Assembly (NCBI GenBank): GCA_024636955.1
Contig: JAGXGB010000079.1
Span: 1 to 62,408, forward strand
Source of the DNA: Bacteroidales bacterium
GTDB taxonomy: Bacteria; Bacteroidota; Bacteroidia; Bacteroidales; Lentimicrobiaceae
DNA: 62,408 bases
Direction of reading: 5' to 3'
The notes beneath the pieces were generated by a model. The model searched no databases, was not told the DNA's origin, and worked only from the letters and a program-made list of their open reading frames with translations. The translations under genes and the position numbers were made by a program. Of the stretch, positions 26,460 through 35,300 are shown piece by piece (within the stretch, counting starts at the first letter, position 1; each line of letters starts with the position of its first letter).

Positions 26460-26888
26460 TTATTGCTTAAGTGCGGCGTCAATTGCTGTTTTCAACTCAG
26501 CCTTTAGCTTTGCCGGTTCACTCATCGCGTAAAGGAATCCCTTATCAGTAAGGTCGGTTTGATTGTTGCCCTTCTGAACTATAAGTGCCTGACCAGCAAT
26601 TTCTAACTTGTTGGCTTTAGCCTCGCCTTCCTTCTCTTCAATGTTGATGGATTCAAAAGTAATGTCACCCTTTTTCATCTTGTCAGCATAATACTCGGTC
26701 AAAGCTTCGCGGGTTACATTCTCAACCGCATTGCACGTAGCACAACGCCTGGTGTAGTGGAAGTAGTAAACAAACAGATCGGCTTCCTGAACTTCTTTCT
26801 GGCTTTCGCTGGTATTGCCTGTTGAATTGTTGCATGAACTCATGGCAAAACCTGCCACTACCATCATAAACAGAACTAATTTTTTCAT
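26460..26888 (-). CDS. Thioredoxin-fold lipoprotein (ArsF-like family)
   Basis: A 142-residue lipoprotein with lipobox AGFAMSSC at about residue 18. A redox-like CATC motif sits in YYFHYTRRCATCNAVENVTREAL. The rest (ESINIEEKEGEAKANKLEI, QALIVQKGN) follows a thioredoxin-like order. It resembles the group named 'nitrophenyl compound nitroreductase subunit ArsF', a name that says little about function. It lies 8 bp after the small thioredoxin gene on the same strand, so a two-gene redox operon is likely. Confidence 0.82.
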   Translation of the reverse strand: MKKLVLFMMVVAGFAMSSCNNSTGNTSESQKEVQEADLFVYYFHYTRRCATCNAVENVTREALTEYYADKMKKGDITFESINIEEKEGEAKANKLEIAGQALIVQKGNNQTDLTDKGFLYAMSEPAKLKAELKTAIDAALKQ

Positions 26889-26896
26889 GATCTTTA

Positions 26897-27133
26897 TTAT
26901 TGTCCGGTAATTAATTTAGCAATTTCAATATCTGACGGCACCCTGCCTTTCAAAACCACCTTACCATCTATCACAATAGCAGGAGTTACCATAACATTGT
27001 ATGCCATTATTTCCATTATATCGTCAACCTTGGTAACTGTGGCGTCAATGCCGTTTGATTCAACGAAATCACGTGTGGCTTTCTCAATAGCTTTGCATTT
27101 AGGGCAGCCGGTTCCTAGTATTTTAATATCCAT
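26897..27133 (-). CDS. Small thioredoxin-family protein
   Basis: A 78-residue thioredoxin-like protein (MTH895/TM0996 type) with the redox motif GTGCPKCKA near the N-terminus and the cis-proline segment MVTPAIVIDGKVV. I choose the ATG at 27133 (MDIKILGTGCPKC), which starts the domain exactly and has a -7 box 18 nt upstream. Family members often sit beside a YraQ-like permease or arsenic genes; here the partner is the CxxC lipoprotein downstream. Confidence 0.93.
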   Translation of the reverse strand: MDIKILGTGCPKCKAIEKATRDFVESNGIDATVTKVDDIMEIMAYNVMVTPAIVIDGKVVLKGRVPSDIEIAKLITGQ

Positions 27134-27151
27134 GATTTTGGTTTTAAAGTA

Positions 27152-27159
27152 CAAAGGTA
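27152..27159 (-). promoter_or_regulatory. -7 box of the small thioredoxin operon
   Basis: The minus strand reads TACCTTTG, 18 nt before the ATG at 27133. Confidence 0.6.
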
Positions 27160-27168
27160 GGGAAAAAA

Positions 27169-27209
27169 TTAAGGCTAAAGGCTAAGGGCTAAAGGCTAAA
27201 GGCTAAAGA
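27169..27209. repeat. TTTAGCC heptamer array (inverted)
   Basis: About five AGGCTAA units lie upstream of the thioredoxin operon promoter, the inverse of the arrays at 23949, 29781 and 32204. A TAAAAAGTAAA word follows, as in those arrays. The gap up to 27355 holds nothing else recognisable. Confidence 0.8.
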
Positions 27210-27355
27210 AAATGGCAAGGTAAAAAGTAAAAAAACAAGCCCGTTACCTGACTTTCATTAAATCAATTATTGATTTTAACATGTTTAAGTAGTAAACAAA
27301 CTGCACCGGGGAGCTAATTGTGTTATTTATGTTAACTGTGATCAGTCTATTATTG

Positions 27356-29416
27356 TTAGTTCTTTATCACCTTTGATATTGCTATATTGCTTTCTCCATA
27401 TTGTCGAATAATATACATTCCATTTGCATACTCGCTAAAGTTCAGTTTTGTAAATACCCCGTAAGTTTTTTGACATAATAATAATCTGCCTGTTAGATTA
27501 TAAACCATCAAGGTAGAGTTAGGTATAGTTTCGACAGTTATTTCATCATTTACAGGATTTGGGAAAACATTCAGTTTGGTGCTTATTAAAGGGACGTCTT
27601 TTACAACTACTGGAAATCCACCGCCGTCTGTAGTTTTTAAAAGAATACATCCACTTCCGGCAATAAACCCAGTGTTTTCGTTAATAAATTTAATGACCTG
27701 AATTGTATTTCCTGTTTTTGACCACTGGTTCGTCCAATTTAAACCGCCATCTGTAGTTTTGCGCACATGGCCATTATTGACAGCAAAACCTGTATCAGCA
27801 TTAATAAAGTACAATGAATTAGCGCCATTAATATTCGATCCTTCCACTTCTGTCCAGTCATATCCACCATTAACAGTTTTCATAATAGTATTGGCACCAG
27901 CAACATATCCTATATTCTGGAAAGGGAAGCTAACACTTTTTAAATAGTTTGGCACAATAGTGTTAATCCATGTGATTCCACCATCATTGGTCTTCATTAT
28001 ATTTCCATATGGAACTTCATCAAACCAGTTGCCCCCAACTGCGTATCCATGCAAGGAATCGACAAATTTAACATCCTCAAACATTGTCACATAATTATAA
28101 TACTGTGAAGTCCATGTATTGCCTCCATCGGTTGTTCTGAAAATTGAACCATCGCCAACTGCAATTCCATGGGTTTCACTAACAAAATCAATGGATGAAA
28201 TATTTAGAGTTGCTGGAGCACTGAGTGTTTGCCAGGTTACTCCACCATCTATTGTTTTCAACATAGAAGCTGAAGGAGAAGTCCCTGAACCGCCTACATA
28301 TCCGATATGTACTGTAGGGAAATCAACGGCATTATGAAAACCAGGCGTTGAATCTACTATCTGCCAATTATTGCCCTGGTCATCTGACTTAAGTATACGG
28401 TGGGTTCCTACACAGAAGATTGTATTTTCGTCAGCTATAGCTAGATCCATAAATGCAGTTATTCCTATTCCGGATGTCAGATTTTGCCAATTATTACCAC
28501 CATTGGATGTTTTATGAAGAGCAGTGCGAAAAGGTCCGACTCCTGCAGCAAACCCAGTTTCACCCACTAAATGAATTGACAATATAGTTTCCTGTCCGTT
28601 CTGGGATTGTAATTGCCAGGTTAATCCGGCATCTGTAGTTTTATAAATCCTGCCTTCTGAACCTCCGACATATCCGGTTAGTTCATCAACAAAGTAAATT
28701 GAAAACATATGTGTTGGAGCATCGGGGACAAGATTCCATGTTATTCCTCCATCTATAGACCTTCTCATATAATACCCGGCTATCAGAACAATGTTTGCGC
28801 TTGCATAGGCACAGTCAGTAACCGGTGGACCCAACTCCGACATTTCCCATGTAACACCACCATCATTGGTTCTAAAAACAGCATGGCTATTTGTAATTAT
28901 GCCGTTTTGAGAATCAAAAAACCTGACGCAATCGCCCCCTATATTTGCTGTAGTCCATGAACTGCCACCATCTGTTGTCTTATAAAGCTTACCATACACA
29001 CTTAGAACGAAACCGGTGTCGGGACTAATAAAGGAGATACTGGTGAATACATCCTGACTAATGCTGCATTCAAGCCGAAACCAGCTATCACCGCCGTTAG
29101 TAGTTTTATATAACTTACCATAATGTCCACCCACATATCCTGTCATATCATCGGCAAATGTTACAGCATTAAAATGTGCTGTTGTATTGCAGTTATAATA
29201 ATCCCAAGTATTACCACCATCTTTTGTTCTCATTATTGTGCCATAATCACCAACCAGGAAAGCGGTATTTTCATCGGTTACCCAAGTACTAAAAATATTA
29301 TTGCCTTGAGGGAGTGGGTTTTTCCATTCCCAGCCCTGTGAAAAGGATACCATGCCTGGCATCAGGAGTACAAAAGTAAAAAGAAGATTAATTGCTAATG
29401 AAGGTCTGTAATACAT
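27356..29416 (-). CDS. Secreted YCF48-like beta-propeller protein with T9SS sorting domain
   Basis: A 686-residue exported protein: signal peptide ending near VSFSQG, then about a dozen repeats of the form 'TTDGGxxW' typical of YCF48/BNR-like propellers (for example MRTKDGGNTWDYY, YKTTNGGDSWFRL, FRTTDGGNTWTSQ). The last ~80 residues are a type A T9SS C-terminal domain (LNVFPNPVNDEITVE, MVYNLTGRLL, ANGMYIIRQY), so it is surface-exposed or released through the Por system. The start is the ATG at 29416; an upstream in-frame TTG is less likely. Function is unknown; such proteins are presumed adhesins or structural surface proteins. Confidence 0.92.
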   Translation of the reverse strand: MYYRPSLAINLLFTFVLLMPGMVSFSQGWEWKNPLPQGNNIFSTWVTDENTAFLVGDYGTIMRTKDGGNTWDYYNCNTTAHFNAVTFADDMTGYVGGHYGKLYKTTNGGDSWFRLECSISQDVFTSISFISPDTGFVLSVYGKLYKTTDGGSSWTTANIGGDCVRFFDSQNGIITNSHAVFRTNDGGVTWEMSELGPPVTDCAYASANIVLIAGYYMRRSIDGGITWNLVPDAPTHMFSIYFVDELTGYVGGSEGRIYKTTDAGLTWQLQSQNGQETILSIHLVGETGFAAGVGPFRTALHKTSNGGNNWQNLTSGIGITAFMDLAIADENTIFCVGTHRILKSDDQGNNWQIVDSTPGFHNAVDFPTVHIGYVGGSGTSPSASMLKTIDGGVTWQTLSAPATLNISSIDFVSETHGIAVGDGSIFRTTDGGNTWTSQYYNYVTMFEDVKFVDSLHGYAVGGNWFDEVPYGNIMKTNDGGITWINTIVPNYLKSVSFPFQNIGYVAGANTIMKTVNGGYDWTEVEGSNINGANSLYFINADTGFAVNNGHVRKTTDGGLNWTNQWSKTGNTIQVIKFINENTGFIAGSGCILLKTTDGGGFPVVVKDVPLISTKLNVFPNPVNDEITVETIPNSTLMVYNLTGRLLLCQKTYGVFTKLNFSEYANGMYIIRQYGESNIAISKVIKN

Positions 29417-29434
29417 ATATCTGGATTTAAGCAA

Positions 29435-29937
29435 ATATTATTATTCATTATTTACGTAATGGCATTTACATGCAAATTTCAAATAAATATTTTACAAAAC
29501 CAAGAAACAAGGAATATATTAACCTGCATTAGTCTGCATAATCTCTGTGGTTTATGATCTATTAATCCTCACTGCAAAACAAGAAACTGTATAAGAGCAG
29601 GAAGTATGAGATGAGAGGGTTTTTTGTCATCCTACAACCCCAGGTTAAAACCAGGGGTTATTGCAAAACAACAATGCGCAAACATACAAGGGTCTATGCT
29701 AACCCCTAACACTAACACCTCCTCCTTACCCCCTTTTCCTACCCCTTATCCTCCAGCCTTACAAAAAGTTTTCCTTAACTTTAGCCTTTAGCCTTATAAT
29801 AAGTTTCCTTTACTTTAGCCTTTAGCCTTTAGCCTTTAGCCTTTAGCCTTACAATAAAGCGTGAACAAAATCACCATCGACTTGTTTTCTGCATTGATAA
29901 TTAAGGTATTCCGAGATCGCAAATAACAATTCAATTT
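29435..29937. repeat. 503-bp gap with palindrome, CTAACCC words and TTTAGCC arrays
   Basis: No gene is visible. A quasi-palindrome AACCCCAGGTT/AACCAGGGGTT lies at 29636-29659. CTAACCCCTAACACTAAC words are at 29699-29718. TTTAGCC heptamers lie at 29780-29796 and 29815-29850, preceded by ACTTTAG and TTCCTT words. The array ends about 85 bp before the E1 start. Confidence 0.8.
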
Positions 29938-31997
29938 ATGATTACTACTGAAGTGGAGGCCAAAAAAACTTTTGGAATTAAATATACTGATAAAGAAACG
30001 CTGCTTAACTGGTATTTCCTGCTTGCAATGGGGCGCCGTATTGACGACCGTGCCCCGAATTACCTGAAACAAGCCCTCGGGTGGTCGTATCATGCGCCAT
30101 ACGCAGGGCACGATGCTATTCAACTGGCTTTGGGGCAGGTATTTGTACCCAAAGTTGACCATTTGTTCCCGTATTACCGTGATATGCAGGTGGCCATTTC
30201 TGCAGGCCTCACCGCCGAGGAAATTATCCTTAACGTATCTCCAAGGCTACTGATATTGGCAGCGGGGGCAGGCACATGTCCAACCATTTCGCCAAGCCTG
30301 AGTGGAATATACATAATGTTTCCTCAGCTACCGGCAATCATGCCCTGCATGCTGTGGGCGTTGCACGTGCCATCAAGAGGTACGGCGCCAAGGCTGTTGC
30401 TTTTTGCTCTATGGGCGAATCAGCTACCTCTGAAGGGTATGTGTACGAAGCTATTAACGGCGCTTCGAATGAGAAGCTTCCGGTGATTTTCGTGCTACAG
30501 GATAATAATTACGGTATATCAGTGCACAAACGCGACCAAACTGCCAACTGGCGGGCGGCTGAAAACTTTTCAGGGTTCAAGAATTTAAAGATCATGTACC
30601 TGGATGGTAAGAATGTTTTTACTTCCATGAACGTGATGACCGAAGCACGGCAGTACGCTATTGACAACCAAATGCCTGTTATTGTGCATGCCAGCGTGGT
30701 TCGTATTCATTCGCATTCGAATTCTGATAAGCACGAGCTTTACCGCGATGATAATGAACGCCATTGCGCCCGTGCCTCCGATCCTTTTGAAAGGTATCGT
30801 AAAACATTGGTTATCTCCGGAAGGGCAACTGAAGAGGAGCTTGACGCGATTGACAAACAGGTGAAGGAAGAAGTATCAAAAGCCCATAAGAAGGCAATTG
30901 CTGCCCCCGATCCTGATCCGGCAACTATATTCGACTTCGTGATCCCCGAACCTTATATGCCGTCAAAATACACTGATGGCACGCATGATAATTCAAAGGG
31001 TGAGAAGATGAAGTTCATCCAGGCACTGAATTCAACATTAAAGGCCGAGTTCAGGCATAACCCCGATACTTTTATCTGGGGACAGGACATCGCCAATAAG
31101 GATAAAGGCGGCATTTTTAATGTTACCAAGGGTATGCAGCAGGAGTTTGGCATCGACCGGGTTTTCAATGCTCCTATTGCCGAGGATTTTATCCTGGGAA
31201 CAGCCAATGGAATGAGCCGCTTTGATAAGAAAATAAGGATTGTGGTTGAAGGTGCCGAGTTTGCCGACTATTTCTGGCCGGCTATGGAGCAGTTTATTGA
31301 ACTTACCCACGATTACTGGCGCAGCAACGGTGCTTTTGCTCCTAATGTTGTGGTGCGTCTGGCTTCAGGTGGTTATATAGGCGGCGGATTGTACCACTCG
31401 CAAACCATCGAAGGAGCCCTCACTACTTTCCCCGGTGTGAGGGTGGTGTATCCTTCTTTTGCTGATGATGCTGCAGGCCTCCTGCGCACAGCTATGCGTT
31501 CTGAAGGTCCAACTCTTTACCTCGAACCCAAGGCATTGTATAACGATCCTGTTGCTGAAACGATTGTTCCCGACGATTTTGAAGTGCCATTCGGCAAAGC
31601 AAGGATCAGACGTGAAGGTACTGACATCAGCATGATCACCTATGGCAATACAACCCATATGTGCCTCGCCGCTGCCAAACAACTTGAAGAGCACGATGGC
31701 ATTTCAGCCGAGGTGATCGATCTTCGTTCACTCGTTCCTCTCGATAAGGAAGCAGTGCTCAACTCAGTGAAGAAAACAAACCGTGTGCTGGTAGTGCATG
31801 AGGATAAAGTGTTTGGCGGTTTTGGTGCCGAACTCGCGGCTATCATTACCGAGGAGGCTTTCCAACATCTCGATGCTCCCGTGAAACGTGTAGGTTCAAC
31901 CTTTACACCGGTGGGCTTTAACAGGATCCTCGAAAAGGCTATTTTGCCAAATACCGATAAGATATACGCTGCAGCCAAAGAACTGGCAAGTTTCTAA
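29938..31997 (+). CDS. Fused 2-oxoacid dehydrogenase E1 (alpha+beta), frameshifted
   Basis: The thiamine-diphosphate E1 of a pyruvate/branched-chain 2-oxoacid dehydrogenase complex, with alpha and beta parts in one chain, as is common in Bacteroidota. The alpha part begins at 29938 and reads LNWYFLLAMGRRIDDRAPN to AEEIILN. At 30235-30236 one base is missing (GT where GGT would restore N-G-I-S-K), and the frame shifts. The continuing frame reads ISKATDIGSGGRHMSNHF, the ThDP motif GESATSEG...DNNYG, then the beta part from about 31000 (DTFIWGQDIANKDKGG, VRLASGGYIGGGLYH). Restored length would be 686 residues. No E2 or E3 gene is nearby. This is either a sequence error, a recent pseudogene or, less likely, programmed frameshifting. 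Confidence 0.9.
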
Positions 31998-32007
31998 CGT
32001 TAAGATC

Positions 32008-32031
32008 GGTCCCCGAGTTTTTATCGAGGGG
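32008..32031. repeat. CCCCGAG...CGAGGGG element, copy 1
   Basis: A ~21-bp quasi-palindrome CCCCGAGTTTTTATCGAGGGG preceded by GGT. Further copies are at 32141-32164 and 34489-34511, with a variant in inverted orientation at 41662-41685. Confidence 0.85.
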
Positions 32032-32033
32032 GC

Positions 32034-32190
32034 GTTCAGAGTTCTGAGTTCTGGGTTCTGAGTTCTGAGTTTTGGGTTCTGGGTTCTGAGTTTTGGGTTC
32101 TGAGTTTTGGGTTCTGAGTTCAGAGTTCAGAGTTCTGGGTGGTCCCCGAGTTTTTATCGAGGGGTTCTGAGTTTTGGGTTCTGAGTTTAT
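32034..32190. repeat. GTTCTGAG/GTTTTGGG word array
   Basis: About seventeen 7-8-bp words alternate among GTTCTGAG, GTTCTGGG, GTTTTGGG and GTTCAGA. The array is interrupted by copy 2 of the CCCCGAG element at 32141-32164. Confidence 0.85.
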
Positions 32191-32203
32191 GAGTTACTTT
32201 ATA

Positions 32204-32337
32204 CTTTAGCCTTTAGCCTTAAAAAACTTTAGCCTTTAGCCTTTAGCCTTTAGCCTTAAAAACTTTAGCCTTTAGCCTTTAGCCTTTAGCCTTAAAAAAC
32301 TTTAGCCTTTAGCCTTTAGCCTTCTAATTTAGCCTTT
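32204..32337. repeat. Longest TTTAGCC heptamer array
   Basis: Five runs of two to four TTTAGCC units are separated by TTAAAAAAC spacers. The array is preceded by TTACTTTATAC, the same lead as at 23935, and runs to within a few bases of the -7 box of the M3 peptidase gene. Confidence 0.88.
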
Positions 32338-32342
32338 TTCTT

Positions 32343-32350
32343 TATCTTTG
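32343..32350 (+). promoter_or_regulatory. -7 box of the M3 peptidase gene
   Basis: TATCTTTG lies 26 nt before the ATG at 32377, immediately after the TTTAGCC array. The array therefore occupies the -33 region. Confidence 0.55.
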
Positions 32351-32376
32351 GCACTGAATCAATTGTTAAAATTATT

Positions 32377-34479
32377 ATGAAAAACTACTTTATCGCCATT
32401 ATCTTGTTAGTTATGTCGGTTACATCAACACAGGCACAAATGACTAAAAACCCGTTCCTTAATGATTATGGTACGCCATATAATATCCCTCCGTTTGAAA
32501 AAATAACCCCTGAGCATTTTATGCCTGCAGTGGAGGAAGGTATGAATAAGCATTCCGGCGAGGTGAAGGCTATAGTGAATGATCCTGAAGCTGCCAGTTT
32601 CGAAAATACCATTGCACGGCTCGATTATAGTGGTGAGCTTCTGCGCAATGTAACCACCGTGTTCCATAACCTCAATTCGGCAAACACCAATCCGCAAATA
32701 CAGGCTCTAGCCAAGGAAATGGCACCCAAGCTATCAACCCATTACGACAATATCAGGCTTAACGAAGGTCTGTTTGCCCGGGTGAAAGCTGTTTTTGAAT
32801 CGCCGGAAGGCAAAAACCTTGAAGGCGAACGCAAGCAACTGCTCGAAGAAACTTATAAGGATTTTATAAGGGGTGGCGCTAACCTCGATGCTGAACAGAA
32901 GAAACGCTTTCGCGAGATCAACAGCCGCCTTTCAGTGCTCACGCTCCAGTTTGGTGAGAATGTACTGAAGGAAACCAACCAGTATCAATTGGTGGTGACC
33001 AATAAAGCCGACCTTGCCGGATTACCACAGAACCTTATTGACCAGGCTGCTGAAACTGCAACAAAGGCAGATAAGAAAGGCCAGTGGGTGTTCACGCTCC
33101 ACAATCCAAGTGTTATGCCTTTCCTCCAGTTTGCCGATAACCGTAAACTCAGGGAAGAGATCTATAATGCCTATATCAGCAGGGGTAATAATAACAACGA
33201 CCTCGACAATAAGGACCTCATCAAAGAACTTGCCGCACTGCGCCTCGAAAGGGCTAAAATGTTAGGCTATGAATCGCATGCTGCCTATGTGCTTGAAGAT
33301 AATATGGCCAAGAATGCCGATAATGTGACCAAACTGCTTAACCAGCTTTGGGAACCTGCCATTGCACGCGCTAAAACAGAAGCCGCCGACTTGCAGGCTA
33401 TCATTGATCGCGAAGGCGGTAACTTTAAACTGCAACCTTACGACTGGCGCTATTATACCGAGAAGCTCCGCAAAGAGAAATATGACCTTAGTGATGAGGA
33501 GTTAAAGCCTTATTTCTCTCTTGAGAATGTGCAGAAGGGCGTGTTTACCGTGGTGGATAAGCTTTTTGGCGTAACCTTCAAAAAGCTCACCAACGTGCCG
33601 GTTTACCATCCTGATGCTACAGCCTACGAGGTTATTGATGCCGATGGCAGCCATCTTGGCGTGCTGTTTATGGACTTCCACCCCCGCGAGAGTAAACGTG
33701 GCGGTGCCTGGATGAGCAGCTACCGCAAACAGTATGTTGATGAAAAGGGTAACAACGTGCGCCCTGTTATCACTGTTGTGTGCAACTTCAGCAAACCAAC
33801 TGCCAATGAGCCTTCATTGCTTACTTTTGATGAAACTTCAACCTTCTTCCATGAGTTCGGGCACGCGCTGCATGGCCTGCTCTCCAATTCTACCTATTAT
33901 AGCCTTACGGGGACATCGGTGCCACGCGACTTCGTTGAACTGCCTTCGCAGATCATGGAGAACTGGGCATCAGAACCTGAAGTGCTTAATATGTATGCCA
34001 GGCATTATAAAACCGGCGAAACAATTCCCGCTGAACTGGTAACCAAACTTAAAAACTCTGCAGTATTCAACCAGGGCTTTGAAACCGTTGAATACCTCGC
34101 CGCTTCATTCCTCGACATGGGTTATCACGACCTTAAGGAGATCGACATTCAGGATGTAAACGATTATGAAAAGCAATACCTGAATATCCTTGGCCTTATT
34201 CCTGAAATCACCAGCCGCTACCGCAGTACCTACTTCAACCATATATTCAGCGGCGGCTACTCATCAGGATATTACGCCTACATCTGGGCTGCCATCCTCG
34301 ACTCCGATGCCTTCGAAGCATTCAAAGAAAAAGGCCTCTTCGACAAAGCAACTGCCCTCTCATTCAGGAAAAACATCCTTGAACGCGGCGGCACTGAAGA
34401 CCCAATGGTCCTCTACCGCAATTTCCGTGGAGCAGAGCCGGATATAAAGCCGCTTTTGAAGAAACGAGGACTGTTGTAG
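32377..34479 (+). CDS. dcp: M3 family metallopeptidase (peptidyl-dipeptidase Dcp type)
   Basis: A zinc peptidase of the thimet-oligopeptidase family that removes dipeptides or cleaves oligopeptides. The 700-residue protein has a signal peptide (AIILLVMSVTSTQAQ), so it is periplasmic, as Bacteroidota Dcp proteins often are. The zinc site is FHEFGHALHGLL at about residue 494, with the third ligand in FVELPSQIMENW. The N-terminal PPFEKITPEHFMPAVEEGM is typical of the M3 helical lid. It stands alone between two repeat-filled gaps. It could feed peptides to the POT transporter encoded at 41809, which is inference. Confidence 0.95.
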   Translation: MKNYFIAIILLVMSVTSTQAQMTKNPFLNDYGTPYNIPPFEKITPEHFMPAVEEGMNKHSGEVKAIVNDPEAASFENTIARLDYSGELLRNVTTVFHNLNSANTNPQIQALAKEMAPKLSTHYDNIRLNEGLFARVKAVFESPEGKNLEGERKQLLEETYKDFIRGGANLDAEQKKRFREINSRLSVLTLQFGENVLKETNQYQLVVTNKADLAGLPQNLIDQAAETATKADKKGQWVFTLHNPSVMPFLQFADNRKLREEIYNAYISRGNNNNDLDNKDLIKELAALRLERAKMLGYESHAAYVLEDNMAKNADNVTKLLNQLWEPAIARAKTEAADLQAIIDREGGNFKLQPYDWRYYTEKLRKEKYDLSDEELKPYFSLENVQKGVFTVVDKLFGVTFKKLTNVPVYHPDATAYEVIDADGSHLGVLFMDFHPRESKRGGAWMSSYRKQYVDEKGNNVRPVITVVCNFSKPTANEPSLLTFDETSTFFHEFGHALHGLLSNSTYYSLTGTSVPRDFVELPSQIMENWASEPEVLNMYARHYKTGETIPAELVTKLKNSAVFNQGFETVEYLAASFLDMGYHDLKEIDIQDVNDYEKQYLNILGLIPEITSRYRSTYFNHIFSGGYSSGYYAYIWAAILDSDAFEAFKEKGLFDKATALSFRKNILERGGTEDPMVLYRNFRGAEPDIKPLLKKRGLL

Positions 34480-34488
34480 GAACGAACG

Positions 34489-34590
34489 GTCCCCGAGTTT
34501 TTATCGAGGGGTTCAATGTTGTTCAATGTTGTTCAAGGTTGTTCAAGGTTGTTCAATGTGGTTCAATGTTGTTCAATGTTGTTCAAGGGG
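34489..34590. repeat. CCCCGAG element followed by a 10-bp GTTCAATGTT array
   Basis: The element at 34489-34511 is followed directly by eight 10-bp units (34511-34590) of GTTCAATGTT or GTTCAAGGTT, almost perfectly in phase. Confidence 0.9.
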
Positions 34591-34601
34591 ATCAAGGAGT
34601 A

Positions 34602-34832
34602 ATAACCCCGAGGGGGTGACATTATTATAGCCTGCCAAGGAGTTCGAAAATTTAAACCCCGAAGGGGTGATATTATTATAGCCGCCGGTGTGAACAAGGC
34701 AGTTTTGCAATGTACCCCAACATAATAATGTCACCCCTTCGGGGTTTGCAACAATGTGATTGCACGACTGCTATAATAATATCACCCCTTCGGGGTTGTA
34801 CCGCACCATCAGGTGCGGAAGATCGTAGAACG
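34602..34832. repeat. Four CACCCCTTCGGGG elements in inverted pairs plus a REP-like hairpin
   Basis: Units of the form TATAATAATRTCACCCCTTCGGGGTT occur as two inverted copies (34603-34631, 34654-34682) and two direct copies (34722-34746, 34770-34797). The two halves face each other, so a large hairpin can form. A CCGCACC/GGTGCGG hairpin follows at 34801-34818. No gene is visible from 34480 to 34890. Confidence 0.9.
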
Positions 34833-34890
34833 CATGCCCATTCCTTCAATCAGACGCAATCAATTGCGTATATATTTGGCGGTGTAATAT

Positions 34891-35262
34891 TCAATCTTTT
34901 AACCAGTTCATACACGAATTTATGAACGCATGAGATTTTGAAATGTAATAGTTCGACCATAGTAATATAACTGAACATATGGCTACTACCATTATTATTG
35001 CCCTACTATCTAAACCCAAATATGAATGGAATAGTGCAGCTGCAAGAATAGTAACAGTACTATAAAACATTGCAAACTTTAAATTCATATTAAACATTCC
35101 GGTTAACCTACTCTTTAAATTATCCTTAAAAATTACTTTGTCAGCCGTTATTTCAATTTTTACGGTCTGAAAAAAACCAAGATCAACGATTATCGCCTTG
35201 TTAATTACTGAATAAGAATAATTGAATTTTTCTAAATTGTTAATTAATTTTTCTAATGTCAT
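34891..35262 (-). CDS. Hypothetical two-helix membrane protein
   Basis: A 123-residue protein. The N-terminal ~60 residues are soluble and alternate as beta strands (SYSVINKAIIVDLGF, VKIEITADKVIFKDN). Two membrane helices follow (about residues 64-83 and 87-105), with a short positive tail. No family is recognised. It is the last of three small AT-rich minus-strand genes (35684-36217, 35301-35594, this one). Confidence 0.65.
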   Translation of the reverse strand: MTLEKLINNLEKFNYSYSVINKAIIVDLGFFQTVKIEITADKVIFKDNLKSRLTGMFNMNLKFAMFYSTVTILAAALFHSYLGLDSRAIIMVVAICSVILLWSNYYISKSHAFINSCMNWLKD

Positions 35263-35300
35263 GATATCAAATATATTTTAAGGAAAGTGCTCAAAGATCT

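Noticed and set aside
29435..29937. tRNA or other RNA gene in the 503-bp gap
   Set aside because: No cloverleaf, CCA end or conserved RNA motif is seen, only palindromes and word arrays.
30276..31997. A separate gene starting at 30276 (with another at 29938-30486)
   Set aside because: The two frames join exactly into one E1 alpha/beta protein if one base is restored. The start at 30276 falls inside the conserved GGRHMSNHF segment.
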